A stretch of DNA of 64,000 bases. It comes from Oribacterium sp. WCC10. Its GTDB lineage: Bacteria; Bacillota; Clostridia; Lachnospirales; Lachnospiraceae. The DNA lies in contig NZ_FOPH01000005.1 in NCBI RefSeq assembly GCF_900113415.1, positions 179,614-243,613 of the forward strand, written 5' to 3'. Position numbers and translations under genes: made by a program. A model generated the notes under the pieces. The model worked only from the letters and a program-made list of their open reading frames with translations. It ran no database searches and had not been told where the DNA came from. Shown here one piece after another: positions 34,331 through 43,684 of this stretch (positions are counted from its first letter, which is position 1; each line of letters opens with the position of its first letter).

Positions 34331-36787
34331 TCATACCTTAACTTTTATTCTGTCAAGTTTCCAGATTTCCTTAACATACTCCTCGATAGTACGATCAGAT
34401 GAGAACTTGCCGGCATGAGCAGTATTCAGGATACATGCCTTAGCCCACCATGCTTCATCCTCATATCTTTCGCAGGCTCTCCTCTGTGCTTCATCATAGG
34501 AAGCAAAATCCTTAAGTATGAAGTAGCGGTCTGCCACATCAGACTCATTTGTATTGAGCAATGAATTGTACAGAGGTCTGAATAATTCAGGATTCTCAGG
34601 AGAGTAGAAGCCGTTTACAAGTTGCATCAATACTCGACGGATTTCCTGATTATTGTTGAATATCTCCATCGGATTGTACTGATGATTATGTTCAAGAGCG
34701 ATAACCTCGTCTGAAGTCATACCGAAGATAAATGCATTCTCCGTTCCAACTTCCTTAACGATTTCAACATTGGCTCCATCAAGTGATCCAAGTGTAAGTG
34801 CACCGTTAAGCATTAGCTTCATATTGGAAGTTCCCGAAGCCTCCTTTGATGCTGTTGAAATCTGTTCTGAGATATCAGCAGCCGGGATGATGGCTTCAGC
34901 ATTGGATACTCTGTAATCCTCGATGAAAACAACTTTGATCTTTCCGTTGATTGACTCATCATTGTTGATGACATTGGCAACGTTATTGATAAGCTTGATA
35001 GTAAGCTTTGCAGTCTTATATCCGGCTGCAGCCTTTGCACCAAAGATGTACACATGAGGATGGAAATCCATATCCGGATGATCTTTCAGCTGATTATAAA
35101 CATACATAACGTGAAGTATGTTCATAAGCTGACGCTTATACTCATGAAGTCTCTTTACCATAACATCGAAGATTGCATCGGTTGAAACTTCAATACCATT
35201 ATGCTCAAAGATATACTTTGCAAGACGCTCCTTGTTATGACGCTTGATAGCCATAAACTCTGCCTGGCACTTTTCATCATCAGCATAAACAGCCAGTTTC
35301 TTAATCTTGGAAAGATCTGTGATCCAACCGTCACCAATCTTGTCAGATATCCATGCGGCAAGTTCAGGATTTGCATGAAGCAGCCATCTACGCTGTGTGA
35401 TACCGTTTGTCTTGCTTGAAAACTTATCAGGATACATCTCATAGAAGTCCTTAAGTGTTTCCTTCTTGAGGATCTCTGTATGAAGCTGCGCTACACCGTT
35501 AACCGCATGACCGCCAACGATGGCAAGGTGTGCCATCTTAACCTGTCCGTCATAGATGATCGCCATCTTGGAAATCTTGTACTCGGCATTGTCAGGATAC
35601 TTGCTGCGGATTTCTTCACAGAATCTGCGGTTGATTTCCTCAACGATCTGATAGATACGAGGAAGCAGTTTAGAGAAGAGCTCGATAGGCCACTTCTCAA
35701 GAGCCTCAGCCATGATAGTATGGTTAGTGTATGCGCAGGTCTTTACAGTGATATCCCATGCCTCATCCCATGAAAGATCATAGTCATCCATAAGGACTCT
35801 CATAAGCTCTGCAACAGCCACAGTAGGATGTGTATCGTTAAGCTGGAATGCTACTTTCTCATACAGATGCTTGACATCACCGTCATGCTTATCTACATAT
35901 TCTTTAACTGCTGTCTGTACAGATGCAGAGATAAAGAAATACTGCTGGCGAAGACGAAGCTCCTTACCTGCATAGTGATTATCGTTAGGATAAAGAACTT
36001 CAACTATATTACGGGCCATGTTTTCATTTTCAACAGCGGCCTCATAGTTTCCCTTGTCAAACTCATCCAAACGGAATGTATCCTTCGCCTTTGCATCCCA
36101 TACACGTAATGTATCTACCACATGGTTGTTGTAGCCCACTACAGGTGTATCATAAGGAATAGCGATAACAGACTGATATCCCTTCTGAACGAATCTGAGT
36201 CTTCCGTTTTCGTTTACAGACTCAACCCATCCGCCAAACTTTACCTCTTTGGAAAGCTCTGCACGGCGAAGTTCAAAAGGATTGCCGTCCTTCAGCCAGT
36301 CATCAGGAACCTCCTTCTGATAACCGTCAACGATCTGCTGCTTGAACATACCGTACTTGTAGCGAATACCGCATCCACATGCCCAATATCCGAGAGTCGC
36401 AAGTGAATCAAGGAAACATGCGGCAAGTCGTCCAAGACCGCCGTTTCCAAGTGCCCAGTCAGGCTCCTCATCTTCGATGGAATCAAGATCCAGGTTCAGT
36501 TCCTTAAGTGCCTCTTTTATTCCATCACGACATGTCAGGTTGATGATGTTGTTGCCCAATGCTCTACCCATCAGGAATTCCATTGAGAGATAATAAACTC
36601 TCTTTGTGTCCTTCTTTTCTGTTATCTTCTGTGTAGCCATCCAGTCATCAATGACTGTATCCTGCACAGCATAGGCAACCGCATGGAACGCTTCCTTTGT
36701 ACTGAGATCCTTTAATGATCTACGGTAAAGCTTACGGGCACTGTTTTCAACTTCTTTTTTGAATAACTCCTTATCGAACTTCTCCAC
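34331..36787 (-). CDS. glgP: Glycogen/starch alpha-glucan phosphorylase
   Basis: Phosphorolyses alpha-1,4-glucan to glucose-1-phosphate with pyridoxal phosphate as cofactor. 818 aa, full length. The PLP-lysine motif EASGTSNMKLMLNGALTLGSLDGANVEI is near residue 665. Other family blocks are YYLSMEFLMGR (N-term), GNGGLGRLAACFLDSLATL, QLNDTHP and NGITQRRWL. Start codon is GTG, with AAGGATAGGATA upstream. Monocistronic. A palindrome overlapping a TATACT -10 suggests regulation. The enzyme would use intracellular glycogen or imported maltodextrins. Confidence 0.97.
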   Translation of the reverse strand: MEKFDKELFKKEVENSARKLYRRSLKDLSTKEAFHAVAYAVQDTVIDDWMATQKITEKKDTKRVYYLSMEFLMGRALGNNIINLTCRDGIKEALKELNLDLDSIEDEEPDWALGNGGLGRLAACFLDSLATLGYWACGCGIRYKYGMFKQQIVDGYQKEVPDDWLKDGNPFELRRAELSKEVKFGGWVESVNENGRLRFVQKGYQSVIAIPYDTPVVGYNNHVVDTLRVWDAKAKDTFRLDEFDKGNYEAAVENENMARNIVEVLYPNDNHYAGKELRLRQQYFFISASVQTAVKEYVDKHDGDVKHLYEKVAFQLNDTHPTVAVAELMRVLMDDYDLSWDEAWDITVKTCAYTNHTIMAEALEKWPIELFSKLLPRIYQIVEEINRRFCEEIRSKYPDNAEYKISKMAIIYDGQVKMAHLAIVGGHAVNGVAQLHTEILKKETLKDFYEMYPDKFSSKTNGITQRRWLLHANPELAAWISDKIGDGWITDLSKIKKLAVYADDEKCQAEFMAIKRHNKERLAKYIFEHNGIEVSTDAIFDVMVKRLHEYKRQLMNILHVMYVYNQLKDHPDMDFHPHVYIFGAKAAAGYKTAKLTIKLINNVANVINNDESINGKIKVVFIEDYRVSNAEAIIPAADISEQISTASKEASGTSNMKLMLNGALTLGSLDGANVEIVKEVGTENAFIFGMTSDEVIALEHNHQYNPMEIFNNNQEIRRVLMQLVNGFYSPENPELFRPLYNSLLNTNESDVADRYFILKDFASYDEAQRRACERYEDEAWWAKACILNTAHAGKFSSDRTIEEYVKEIWKLDRIKVKV

Positions 36788-36863
36788 TATCCTATCCTTC
36801 CCCTTTCTTTAAATACCCCATTCACCATGCTGATACAGACATACCCAAACAGTTTTTCCCGAA

Positions 36864-36881
36864 AGTATACTGTGAACAGTA
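36864..36881 (-). promoter_or_regulatory. Candidate glgP -10 box with overlapping palindrome
   Basis: Minus strand TATACT (-10-like) abuts the inverted repeat TACTGT-tc-ACAGTA (36868-36881). No strong -35 (TTCAAA at 18 bp). Placement suits an operator, regulator unknown. Confidence 0.4.
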
Positions 36882-36975
36882 CTTATCTTTGAAAGAAGTT
36901 CATGTTTCTATACTTCTCAGCGAAAAGCCTGCGGGGTAACTGCTCCGGTCAGCATTTTCCTTTATATAAGATGAA

Positions 36976-37033
36976 AAGGTCATAAAGCCCCAAGTCATGA
37001 TATAAGGTCATGGCTTGGGACTCATGGCCCTTT
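36976..37033 (-). terminator. Terminator of ileS
   Basis: Long imperfect hairpin: CCCAAG-c-CATGA pairs with TCATG-a-CTTGGG, with outer GGCCATGA/TTATGACC pairing, then CCTTTTCATC on the minus strand. It starts about 33 nt after the ileS stop. Confidence 0.7.
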
Positions 37034-37065
37034 GCATCAAAAAACTAGAATGAATCTTTTAAAGA

Positions 37066-40000
37066 TTAAATTTTCTCAACGGCGAGTGTCATGTTCTCCC
37101 CATTGATATCCCAGGCCTTCTCATATCCCTGAGACATATTGTAAACAATGGTATCTGCCATAACGATACGCATGATTTCTTCCTCATTCTTACGCATGAG
37201 GTCAGCCATCTTATCGTTATCCTTTACATATACCCTGATGTGATCCATAACTTCGAAACCTGCTTCCTTACGCATGGTCTGGATCTTTGAAATAATTTCT
37301 CTTACAAAGCCCTCTTCGATGAGTTCATCTGTAAGATTGGTATCCAGAACAACTGTAAGTGCATTATCCTCTTCAGTTACAAATCCGCCCTTTTCTGCCA
37401 CATCGATAAGCAGGTCATCCTTTGTAAGCTGAACCTCTGTATCTCCGTCAACAGTGAACCTGATATAACCGTCTTTCTCAAGATCATCCATGGCAGCTGA
37501 TCCATCAATCTCTGAAAGGTATGTGCGAATAGCATTAAGATGCTTTCCGTACTTAGGACCAACGGTCTTAAGCTGAGGCTTAAATGTATATGATGTAAAC
37601 TTTCGAAGATCATCCTGGAAATTTACATTCTTGACATTAAGCTCATCCTCGATGATATCAATATAGAACTGATCAAGTGCAGTCTCTGACTTCACATACA
37701 TGTTACCGATAGGCTGACGATTCTTAACTGCAGCTGTATTTCTGGCAGCACGGCCAAGAATAACGATCTTCAGAACCTTATCCATGTTCTCCTCGAGATC
37801 CTTGTCAATCATAGACTCATCTGCCACAGGGAAGCTGCAGAGATGTACAGACTTCTTGGCTGACTGATCTACTGAACATACAAGATTACGATAGATGGAC
37901 TCTGTGATGAACGGAACCATCGGAGCTGCTGCCTTGGCAAATGTAACAAGTGTTGTATAAAGAGTCATGTAAGCATTGATCTTATCCTGCTCCATACCCT
38001 TAGCCCAGAAACGCTCTCTTGAACGACGAACGTACCAGTTAGACATATCATCGGCGAAATCCTGTAATGCATTAGCCGCCTCAGGAATTCTGAAGTTTGA
38101 GAGATTGTCATCTACAGACTTCACTACCGAATTCAGCTTACTGAGAAGCCACTTGTCCATAACAGGAAGCTTGTCATAGGAAAGCTCGTACTTTGTAGGA
38201 TCAAAGTTATCAATATTTGCATAAAGCACGAAGAATGCATATGTATTCCAAAGTGTAGAAAGGAACTTACGCTGTCCCTCAACTACTGCCTTGTCATGGA
38301 ATCTGTTAGGAAGCCATGGAGCAGAGTTTGTATAGAAGAACCAGCGGATTGCATCAGCACCGTGCTTCTTGAGTGCATCCATAGGATCAACAGCATTGCC
38401 CTTGGACTTACTCATCTTCTGTCCGTTCTCATCCTGTACGTGGCCCAGAACAAGTACATTCTCATAAGGTGCCTTGTTGAAAAGGATAGTACTCTCTGCA
38501 AGAAGTGAGTAGAACCAGCCTCTGGTCTGATCTACAGCTTCACAGATAAACTGTGCAGGGAACTGTGCCTCGAAAAGCTCCTTGTTCTCAAACGGATAAT
38601 GATGCTGTGCATATGGCATAGCACCTGAATCGAACCAGCAGTCGATAACTTCAGGAACTCTCTTCATATCGCCGCCACACTTAGGACACTTGCAGGTGAG
38701 CTTATCTACATATGGCTTATGGAGCTCTATGTGCTCATAACCTACATAGTCCGAGCTGTAGCCCTCCTTACCGGAAGCCTTTAACTCTGCAAGAACATCA
38801 TCGTAGTTATACGCTCTTTCTCTGAGTTCCTGAATAGATCCGATGGCATCCTTCTCGCCACAGTCCTTACATACCCAGATATTAAGCGGTGTTCCCCAAT
38901 AACGGTTACGTGAGAGACCCCAATCCTGAACATTTTCAATCCATGCGCCAAAACGGCCTGAACCGATAGTCTCCGGATACCACTTGACAGTGTTGTTGTT
39001 CCTTACCAGATCATCTTTAACTGCGCTCATCTTGATGAACCATGACTCTCTTGCATAGTAGATAAGCGGAGTATCACATCTCCAGCAGTGTGGATATGAG
39101 TGGGTAAACTTAGGTGCATCGAACAGAAGCTTTCTCGCTGAAAGATCCTTTAATACTTCAGGATCACAACTGATAGCGCCTTCAGCGATCTCCTTCTCTG
39201 TCGGCTTACATCTCATACCGGCAAAAGGAGTCTCCTTTGTCATGCATCCGCTCTCATCTACGAACTTAACGAGCGGCATATCATGTTCACGTCCAACACG
39301 TGCATCATCCTCACCGAATGCAGGAGCCTGATGAACGATACCTGTACCATCTTCAGCAGTAACATATGCATCCGAAACCACATAGTGGGCTCTCTTGTGC
39401 TGCTTTGCAGCAACATCCGCAGCGCACTGATAAAGCGGCTCATAGTCGATACCCTCAAGATCTGTTCCCTTATAAGTCTCAAGAACCTCATAAGCCTTCT
39501 CGCCTTCTGCGGCAAGCGGTGAAAGAACCTTGTCAAGAAGCGCTGTTGCAAGAATATATGTATAACCGTCTGCTGCCTTAACCTTTGAATACTCAAGATC
39601 AGGATTTACGCAGAGTGCGGTATTGGACGGAAGAGTCCATGGTGTTGTTGTCCATGCAAGGAAATAGAAATCCTTATCCTTTGCCTTGAAGCGAACGATA
39701 GCTGAGCGCTCATTGAGTTCCTTGTAACCCTGAGCTACTTCGTGGCTTGAAAGAGGAGTTCCGCAACGAGGGCAGTATGGAACTACCTTGAATCCCTCAT
39801 AGAGAAGACCTTTCTTCCAGATCTCCTTAAGTGCCCACCACTCAGACTCGATAAAGTCATCGTGATACGTAACGTAAGGCTGATCCATATCTGCCCAGAA
39901 GCCTACCTTGTAGGAAAAGTCTTCCCACATTCCCTTGTACTTCCAGACATTTTCTTTACATAAATCAATAAAAGGCGCAACCCCGTACTTCTCAATCTGT

Positions 40001-40317
40001 TCCTTACCATTGATTCCGATCTGTTTCTCAACTTCAAGTTCTACAGGAAGACCGTGTGTATCCCAACCGGCCTTTCTAGGAACCATGGCACCTTTCATAG
40101 CATGAAATCTTGGAATCATGTCCTTGAAAGCTCGAGTTTCTACATGTCCGATATGAGGCTTTCCATTTGCGGTTGGAGGACCGTCGTAGAATACGTAAGA
40201 AGGATCTCCCTCATGTTCTTTGATAGAATCCTCGAAGATATGATTCTGTCTCCAGAACTCCTCTACCTCATTCTCGCGCTCTACGAAGTTCATGTTTGTA
40301 TCTACTTTTTTAAACAT
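37066..40317 (-). CDS. ileS: Isoleucyl-tRNA synthetase, type 2 (eukaryote-like)
   Basis: Charges tRNA-Ile and edits valine. 1083 aa, longer than the bacterial type 1 enzymes (about 920-940). HIGH motif at residues 55-58 in ANGKPHIGHVETR, CP1 editing domain containing LAWTTTPWTLPSNTAL, and KMSKSKGNAVDP. Several CxxC pairs (CPRC, CWRC, CKDC, CPKC) may bind zinc. Length and signature place it in the IleRS2 group, which established work links to lower mupirocin sensitivity; resistance of this organism is inference. AAGGAG precedes the ATG. No T-box leader was found upstream. Monocistronic. Confidence 0.96.
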   Translation of the reverse strand: MFKKVDTNMNFVERENEVEEFWRQNHIFEDSIKEHEGDPSYVFYDGPPTANGKPHIGHVETRAFKDMIPRFHAMKGAMVPRKAGWDTHGLPVELEVEKQIGINGKEQIEKYGVAPFIDLCKENVWKYKGMWEDFSYKVGFWADMDQPYVTYHDDFIESEWWALKEIWKKGLLYEGFKVVPYCPRCGTPLSSHEVAQGYKELNERSAIVRFKAKDKDFYFLAWTTTPWTLPSNTALCVNPDLEYSKVKAADGYTYILATALLDKVLSPLAAEGEKAYEVLETYKGTDLEGIDYEPLYQCAADVAAKQHKRAHYVVSDAYVTAEDGTGIVHQAPAFGEDDARVGREHDMPLVKFVDESGCMTKETPFAGMRCKPTEKEIAEGAISCDPEVLKDLSARKLLFDAPKFTHSYPHCWRCDTPLIYYARESWFIKMSAVKDDLVRNNNTVKWYPETIGSGRFGAWIENVQDWGLSRNRYWGTPLNIWVCKDCGEKDAIGSIQELRERAYNYDDVLAELKASGKEGYSSDYVGYEHIELHKPYVDKLTCKCPKCGGDMKRVPEVIDCWFDSGAMPYAQHHYPFENKELFEAQFPAQFICEAVDQTRGWFYSLLAESTILFNKAPYENVLVLGHVQDENGQKMSKSKGNAVDPMDALKKHGADAIRWFFYTNSAPWLPNRFHDKAVVEGQRKFLSTLWNTYAFFVLYANIDNFDPTKYELSYDKLPVMDKWLLSKLNSVVKSVDDNLSNFRIPEAANALQDFADDMSNWYVRRSRERFWAKGMEQDKINAYMTLYTTLVTFAKAAAPMVPFITESIYRNLVCSVDQSAKKSVHLCSFPVADESMIDKDLEENMDKVLKIVILGRAARNTAAVKNRQPIGNMYVKSETALDQFYIDIIEDELNVKNVNFQDDLRKFTSYTFKPQLKTVGPKYGKHLNAIRTYLSEIDGSAAMDDLEKDGYIRFTVDGDTEVQLTKDDLLIDVAEKGGFVTEEDNALTVVLDTNLTDELIEEGFVREIISKIQTMRKEAGFEVMDHIRVYVKDNDKMADLMRKNEEEIMRIVMADTIVYNMSQGYEKAWDINGENMTLAVEKI

Positions 40318-40391
40318 CAGCGCCTTTTCTCCTTAAAAATCAATTATTAAAGCGTACTAATTATATAAAACTCACCCTATAAAATCAAGCA

Positions 40392-40416
40392 ACCACGGGC
40401 ATTAAATGACCGTGGT
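40392..40416 (-). terminator. Hairpin after the EIIB-like gene
   Basis: ACCACGG and CCGTGGT arms around a CATTTAATG core; minus strand followed by TTGCTTGATTTT, a weak T-run. Probably ends the ddh operon. Confidence 0.5.
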
Positions 40417-40459
40417 ATAACCCGAGGGCATGTCTCATACACCTCTGAATAATGCTGTT

Positions 40460-40873
40460 TTAGGCTACGGGATCAATGAGCTTCTTAAGCTCTGTCTCCA
40501 CAGGTTCCGCAAGGGAACCAACGATGATATGAACCGCCGTCTTACTGGGTCTCAGAACACCTCCGACCTTGGCCGTCCTTATCTTCTTTTCATCAACTGC
40601 GCCGTACTCTCTGATCCGGGCTTTAAGTCTCGCACCATCATGTGAAACATCAAGCACATTGCCGCATCCCCCCAGACCTTCAAGTATGATCCGGGCCACT
40701 TCTTCGGTATCTGCCTTATTATCAAGGGTTATATGGAGTTTCTCATCCTCTTCTATCTTCATAGAAAGTTTGTCTGCATTCTTACGTTTAACAGACTTGT
40801 AGATGTTATAGCCGATTATGATAGCCAGTACCGCTACCACAGCAATGATTATCAATATAGTATTTCTATCCAT
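40460..40873 (-). CDS. Membrane-anchored EIIB-like (PTS) domain protein lacking the active Cys
   Basis: 137 aa: one N-terminal transmembrane helix (residues 5-26), a basic stretch (KSVKRKNADK), then a domain matching the glucose-family PTS EIIB fold. GLGGCGNVLDV aligns with LGGKENI, VSHDGARLKARI with the DxCxTRLRV active site, and VGGVLRPSKTAVHIIVG with the end of the domain. The phosphorylated cysteine aligns with Asp79, so phosphotransfer is not expected; Arg82-Leu83 are kept. No EIIC or EIIA is nearby. An earlier in-frame start belongs to the LysR tail; AAGGAGA precedes the chosen ATG, 16 nt after the LysR stop. A sensory or scaffold role is inferred. Confidence 0.78.
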   Translation of the reverse strand: MDRNTILIIIAVVAVLAIIIGYNIYKSVKRKNADKLSMKIEEDEKLHITLDNKADTEEVARIILEGLGGCGNVLDVSHDGARLKARIREYGAVDEKKIRTAKVGGVLRPSKTAVHIIVGSLAEPVETELKKLIDPVA

Positions 40874-40889
40874 AATGTCTCCTTGGATA

Positions 40890-41798
40890 TCAGACAGCCT
40901 GATTTTCGTATTTCTTAAGTTCGGCAACATATCGTTCGCCAAGTTCACTGAGTGGTATCTTCTTTTTCTTTATATACCCGATAGTCATCTTCTCATTTGT
41001 ATCAAGCTTTACGGTAGTATAGTCATCACCGTTCAGTTCCTGACAGATGATACCTGAGCAGAGAGTATAGCCGTTCAGTCCCACCATAAGATTCAGAGCA
41101 GTAGCTCTGTCATCACACTTTATGATCTGCTTGTAATCATATGTACTCAGCACCTCTTCTGCGAAATAGAAGGAATTATGTTCCCCCTGATAGAAACTCA
41201 GGCATGGATACGCCTTTAAATCGTCCATGCTTATAAGATCCTTTTTCGCCATAGGATTGTTCTTACTCATAAATACATATATATTACAGTCAAAAAGAGG
41301 AATAAACTCAAGCGAATCTTCTCTCAGAATCTTTCCAATGACTTTACTGTTAAAATCATTCAGATATATAACTCCAACCTCTGAGGTCTGATTTTTAACA
41401 TCATTTATAACTTCAATAGTCTTCGTTTCCTTAACAGCGAATTCATAGGTATCCATACCAAACTCTCTGGCAAGATGAATGAATGCTTCAACGGCAAATG
41501 TATAATGCTGCATAGAGACCGCAAATTTCTTTTTACGTGTCCCTACATTTACATATTTATCCTCCATGAGCTGATACTGCTCGACTATTTGTCTTGCATA
41601 TCCAAGGAACTCTTCGCCCTCTGCGGTTATAACAATTCCGCGGTTGGAACGAAGAAATATCTCTAAACCGATTTCCTTTTCAAGTTCCTTTATAGCCGCA
41701 GACAATGATGGCTGAGTGATAAACAAGTGCTTTGCAGCTTCATTCATAGAGCCACAGTCAGCAACAGCGATAACCTGTTTTAACTGCTGTAATGTCAT
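40890..41798 (-). CDS. LysR family transcriptional regulator
   Basis: 302 aa. N-terminal winged HTH (MTLQQLKQVIAVADCGSMNEAAKHLFITQPSLSAAIKELE) followed by a LysR substrate-binding domain. GAGGAAAATAT precedes the ATG. It sits in an apparent operon after ddh and the cell-wall-binding protein (24-nt gap) and before the EIIB-like protein (16-nt gap), so it may control its own cluster, with a DAP/lysine-related or wall-derived effector as a guess. It is transcribed in the same direction as the genes, unlike the divergent layout usual for LysR regulators. Confidence 0.92.
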   Translation of the reverse strand: MTLQQLKQVIAVADCGSMNEAAKHLFITQPSLSAAIKELEKEIGLEIFLRSNRGIVITAEGEEFLGYARQIVEQYQLMEDKYVNVGTRKKKFAVSMQHYTFAVEAFIHLAREFGMDTYEFAVKETKTIEVINDVKNQTSEVGVIYLNDFNSKVIGKILREDSLEFIPLFDCNIYVFMSKNNPMAKKDLISMDDLKAYPCLSFYQGEHNSFYFAEEVLSTYDYKQIIKCDDRATALNLMVGLNGYTLCSGIICQELNGDDYTTVKLDTNEKMTIGYIKKKKIPLSELGERYVAELKKYENQAV

Positions 41799-41822
41799 AT
41801 ATTTTCCTCTTGAACATTCACA

Positions 41823-42692
41823 TTATTTTCTGATAGTTGAATAGGTGATAAATCCTGCAGGATCAATCTGAATATTTTCCGCTATCCATATCTCATGTCC
41901 GGAGCCAATCAGGTCAGACGGCTTCATAGTCTTAACAGAACCATCAGTGTCGATATATTCGATCACAGCATCCTTGCTGAAACATCCGTCACCGTTATAA
42001 ACCCTGTCCCCAAAAGATCCATCTTCATTGCGTACATAAAGCTTCATAGTCGCATATGTATACCATGAAAAACCGTTTTCACTTTCAGGCATAATCTGAT
42101 AACTTCCTGATGATCTTTCAGAAAACTCTGCGAACATATCCGGTCTCTTTACAAGCGCTTCGCGATACAGATATGTTTTATCATCAAGTTTCTCAACAGC
42201 TTCATCAGAAGTTTTCTTTGAAACTATACGTGAACCGTTATACGCAAGCTTTGTTCCGTCAGGCGCTGTCGTATCAGCAAGAGCCGCACCGTCTTCCCCG
42301 ACATAAAAATTGCCCACATGGCTGTCTTTCGCCATGATACCTGTTGTTGTATCAAGATAATAGAACTTGCCGTTATCTATGATCCATCCTGTGGCAATTG
42401 CTCCCTTCCTGAAATAATACCATTCTCCTGAATCAGCGCGATACCAGCCGTTATAGGTCTCTATAACCTGTCCGGTAAGTGCATCAGTCTTGCAATAAAG
42501 TGCTGTTCCGTCTTCCTGTGTGACCCACTCATCTACGGTTCCGTACTGTCCGGCCTCATAGTTGTAGTCATAGCCATTCAGCGATCCCGTCGATAATTCT
42601 TCAGCTCCGGCAGGGAACACAGCCCCTGCGGAAGCCGCCAAAACTGCTGCAGTCATGATTGCCGCAGTCATAAAACCGTTGATAATCTTCAT
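41823..42692 (-). CDS. Secreted protein with cell-wall-binding (CW_binding_1-like) repeats
   Basis: 289 aa. Signal peptide at 1-30 (MKIINGFMTAAIMTAAVLAAS..., AxA-type cleavage near AGA-EE). Residues about 75-130 carry aromatic/glycine repeats of choline/wall-binding type: NGWYRADSGEWYYF, GAIATGWIIDNGKFYYLD and TGIMA. The C-terminal half (VNEDG-like YVRNEDGSFGDRVYNGDG...) is an uncharacterised domain. Probably exported and held non-covalently on the wall. The ATG has GAGG 7 nt upstream; a TTG five codons earlier lacks support. Lies 11 nt after ddh. Confidence 0.82.
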   Translation of the reverse strand: MKIINGFMTAAIMTAAVLAASAGAVFPAGAEELSTGSLNGYDYNYEAGQYGTVDEWVTQEDGTALYCKTDALTGQVIETYNGWYRADSGEWYYFRKGAIATGWIIDNGKFYYLDTTTGIMAKDSHVGNFYVGEDGAALADTTAPDGTKLAYNGSRIVSKKTSDEAVEKLDDKTYLYREALVKRPDMFAEFSERSSGSYQIMPESENGFSWYTYATMKLYVRNEDGSFGDRVYNGDGCFSKDAVIEYIDTDGSVKTMKPSDLIGSGHEIWIAENIQIDPAGFITYSTIRK

Positions 42693-42703
42693 ATTTAGCC
42701 TCA

Positions 42704-43684
42704 TCAAAGAAGAGTATGTCTCTGCTCCTCTTCGGATTTTGGATTAAGATACTTTGGAGCAACATCAAAGACAGTGATACAACCTGTTTCACCCTTCTTT
42801 GACATACGGTCTACAGCTCTTGCGTAAGCAGCAAGAACAGAACCTGTGAACTCAGGGTTTGAATCCAGCTTCAGACTGTACTCGATAAACTCATGCTGCT
42901 GTCCGTTGCCGGTAACTCCTGAACGCATAACGAAACCACCGTGTGGAAGAGCTGCATGCTCTTTCTTCATCTCTTCCTCAGAAATAAAGTGGATTGTAAC
43001 ATCATAGTCAGCATAGTAATCCGGCATGGTCTTGATGGTTTCCTCAACCTTTGCAGCATCTGCGCCATCTTCAAGAACCACAAATACCTCTCTCTTGTGC
43101 ATCTGTCTTGCTGTAAACTCAGGCTGCTGTCCGTTTCTTACAGCATCCATAGCCTCCTCAACAGGTAAAGTGTAAGAACGTGCATCCTTTACACCCGGAA
43201 CGCGGCGTGCCGCATCACTGTGTCCCTGTGAAACGCCCTTGCCCCAGAATGTATAATGCTTTCCTTCAGGAAGCACAGACTCGGCATATATTCTTGCTAT
43301 AGAAAACATTCCCGGATCCCAGCCGCATGAAATCATCGCAAGCTTTCCGCCGTTCTTTGCAGACTCATCAACTGCAGCAAAATGCTGTGGAATCCTGGCA
43401 TGAGTATCAAAACTGTCAATGACATTGAAATACTTTGCGTACTCCGGTGTCTGCTTTGGAAGATCTGTTGCTGAACCTCCGCAGATCATCAGAACATCAA
43501 TCTGATCCTTGTAGTTTAAAATATTGTCAACTGTATCAACCTTCACACCCTCTGTATTGATCTTTACAGAAGAAGGATCACGTCTTGTAAATACTGCAAC
43601 AAGCTCCTCATCTTCATTACGCTTGATAGCGCTCTCGATACCACGTGAAAGATTACCGTAACCAAGTAAACCAATTCTAATCAT
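42704..43684 (-). CDS. ddh: meso-Diaminopimelate D-dehydrogenase
   Basis: NADPH-dependent enzyme that reductively aminates tetrahydrodipicolinate to meso-DAP in one step. 326 aa: N-terminal Rossmann IGLLGYGNLSRGIE, CGGSATDLP, SFDTHARIPQHF, SCGWDPGMFSIARIYAESVLP and GHSDAARRVPGV are all hallmarks of Ddh. Bypasses succinylase or aminotransferase routes. First gene of ddh - wall-binding protein - lysR - EIIB-like. dapF in this window makes the same product by epimerisation. Confidence 0.96.
   Translation of the reverse strand: MIRIGLLGYGNLSRGIESAIKRNEDEELVAVFTRRDPSSVKINTEGVKVDTVDNILNYKDQIDVLMICGGSATDLPKQTPEYAKYFNVIDSFDTHARIPQHFAAVDESAKNGGKLAMISCGWDPGMFSIARIYAESVLPEGKHYTFWGKGVSQGHSDAARRVPGVKDARSYTLPVEEAMDAVRNGQQPEFTARQMHKREVFVVLEDGADAAKVEETIKTMPDYYADYDVTIHFISEEEMKKEHAALPHGGFVMRSGVTGNGQQHEFIEYSLKLDSNPEFTGSVLAAYARAVDRMSKKGETGCITVFDVAPKYLNPKSEEEQRHTLL

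Noticed and set aside
40318..40459. T-box leader before ileS
   Set aside because: Only about 75 bp before the preceding hairpin, and no GGGTGGNACCGCG antiterminator sequence.
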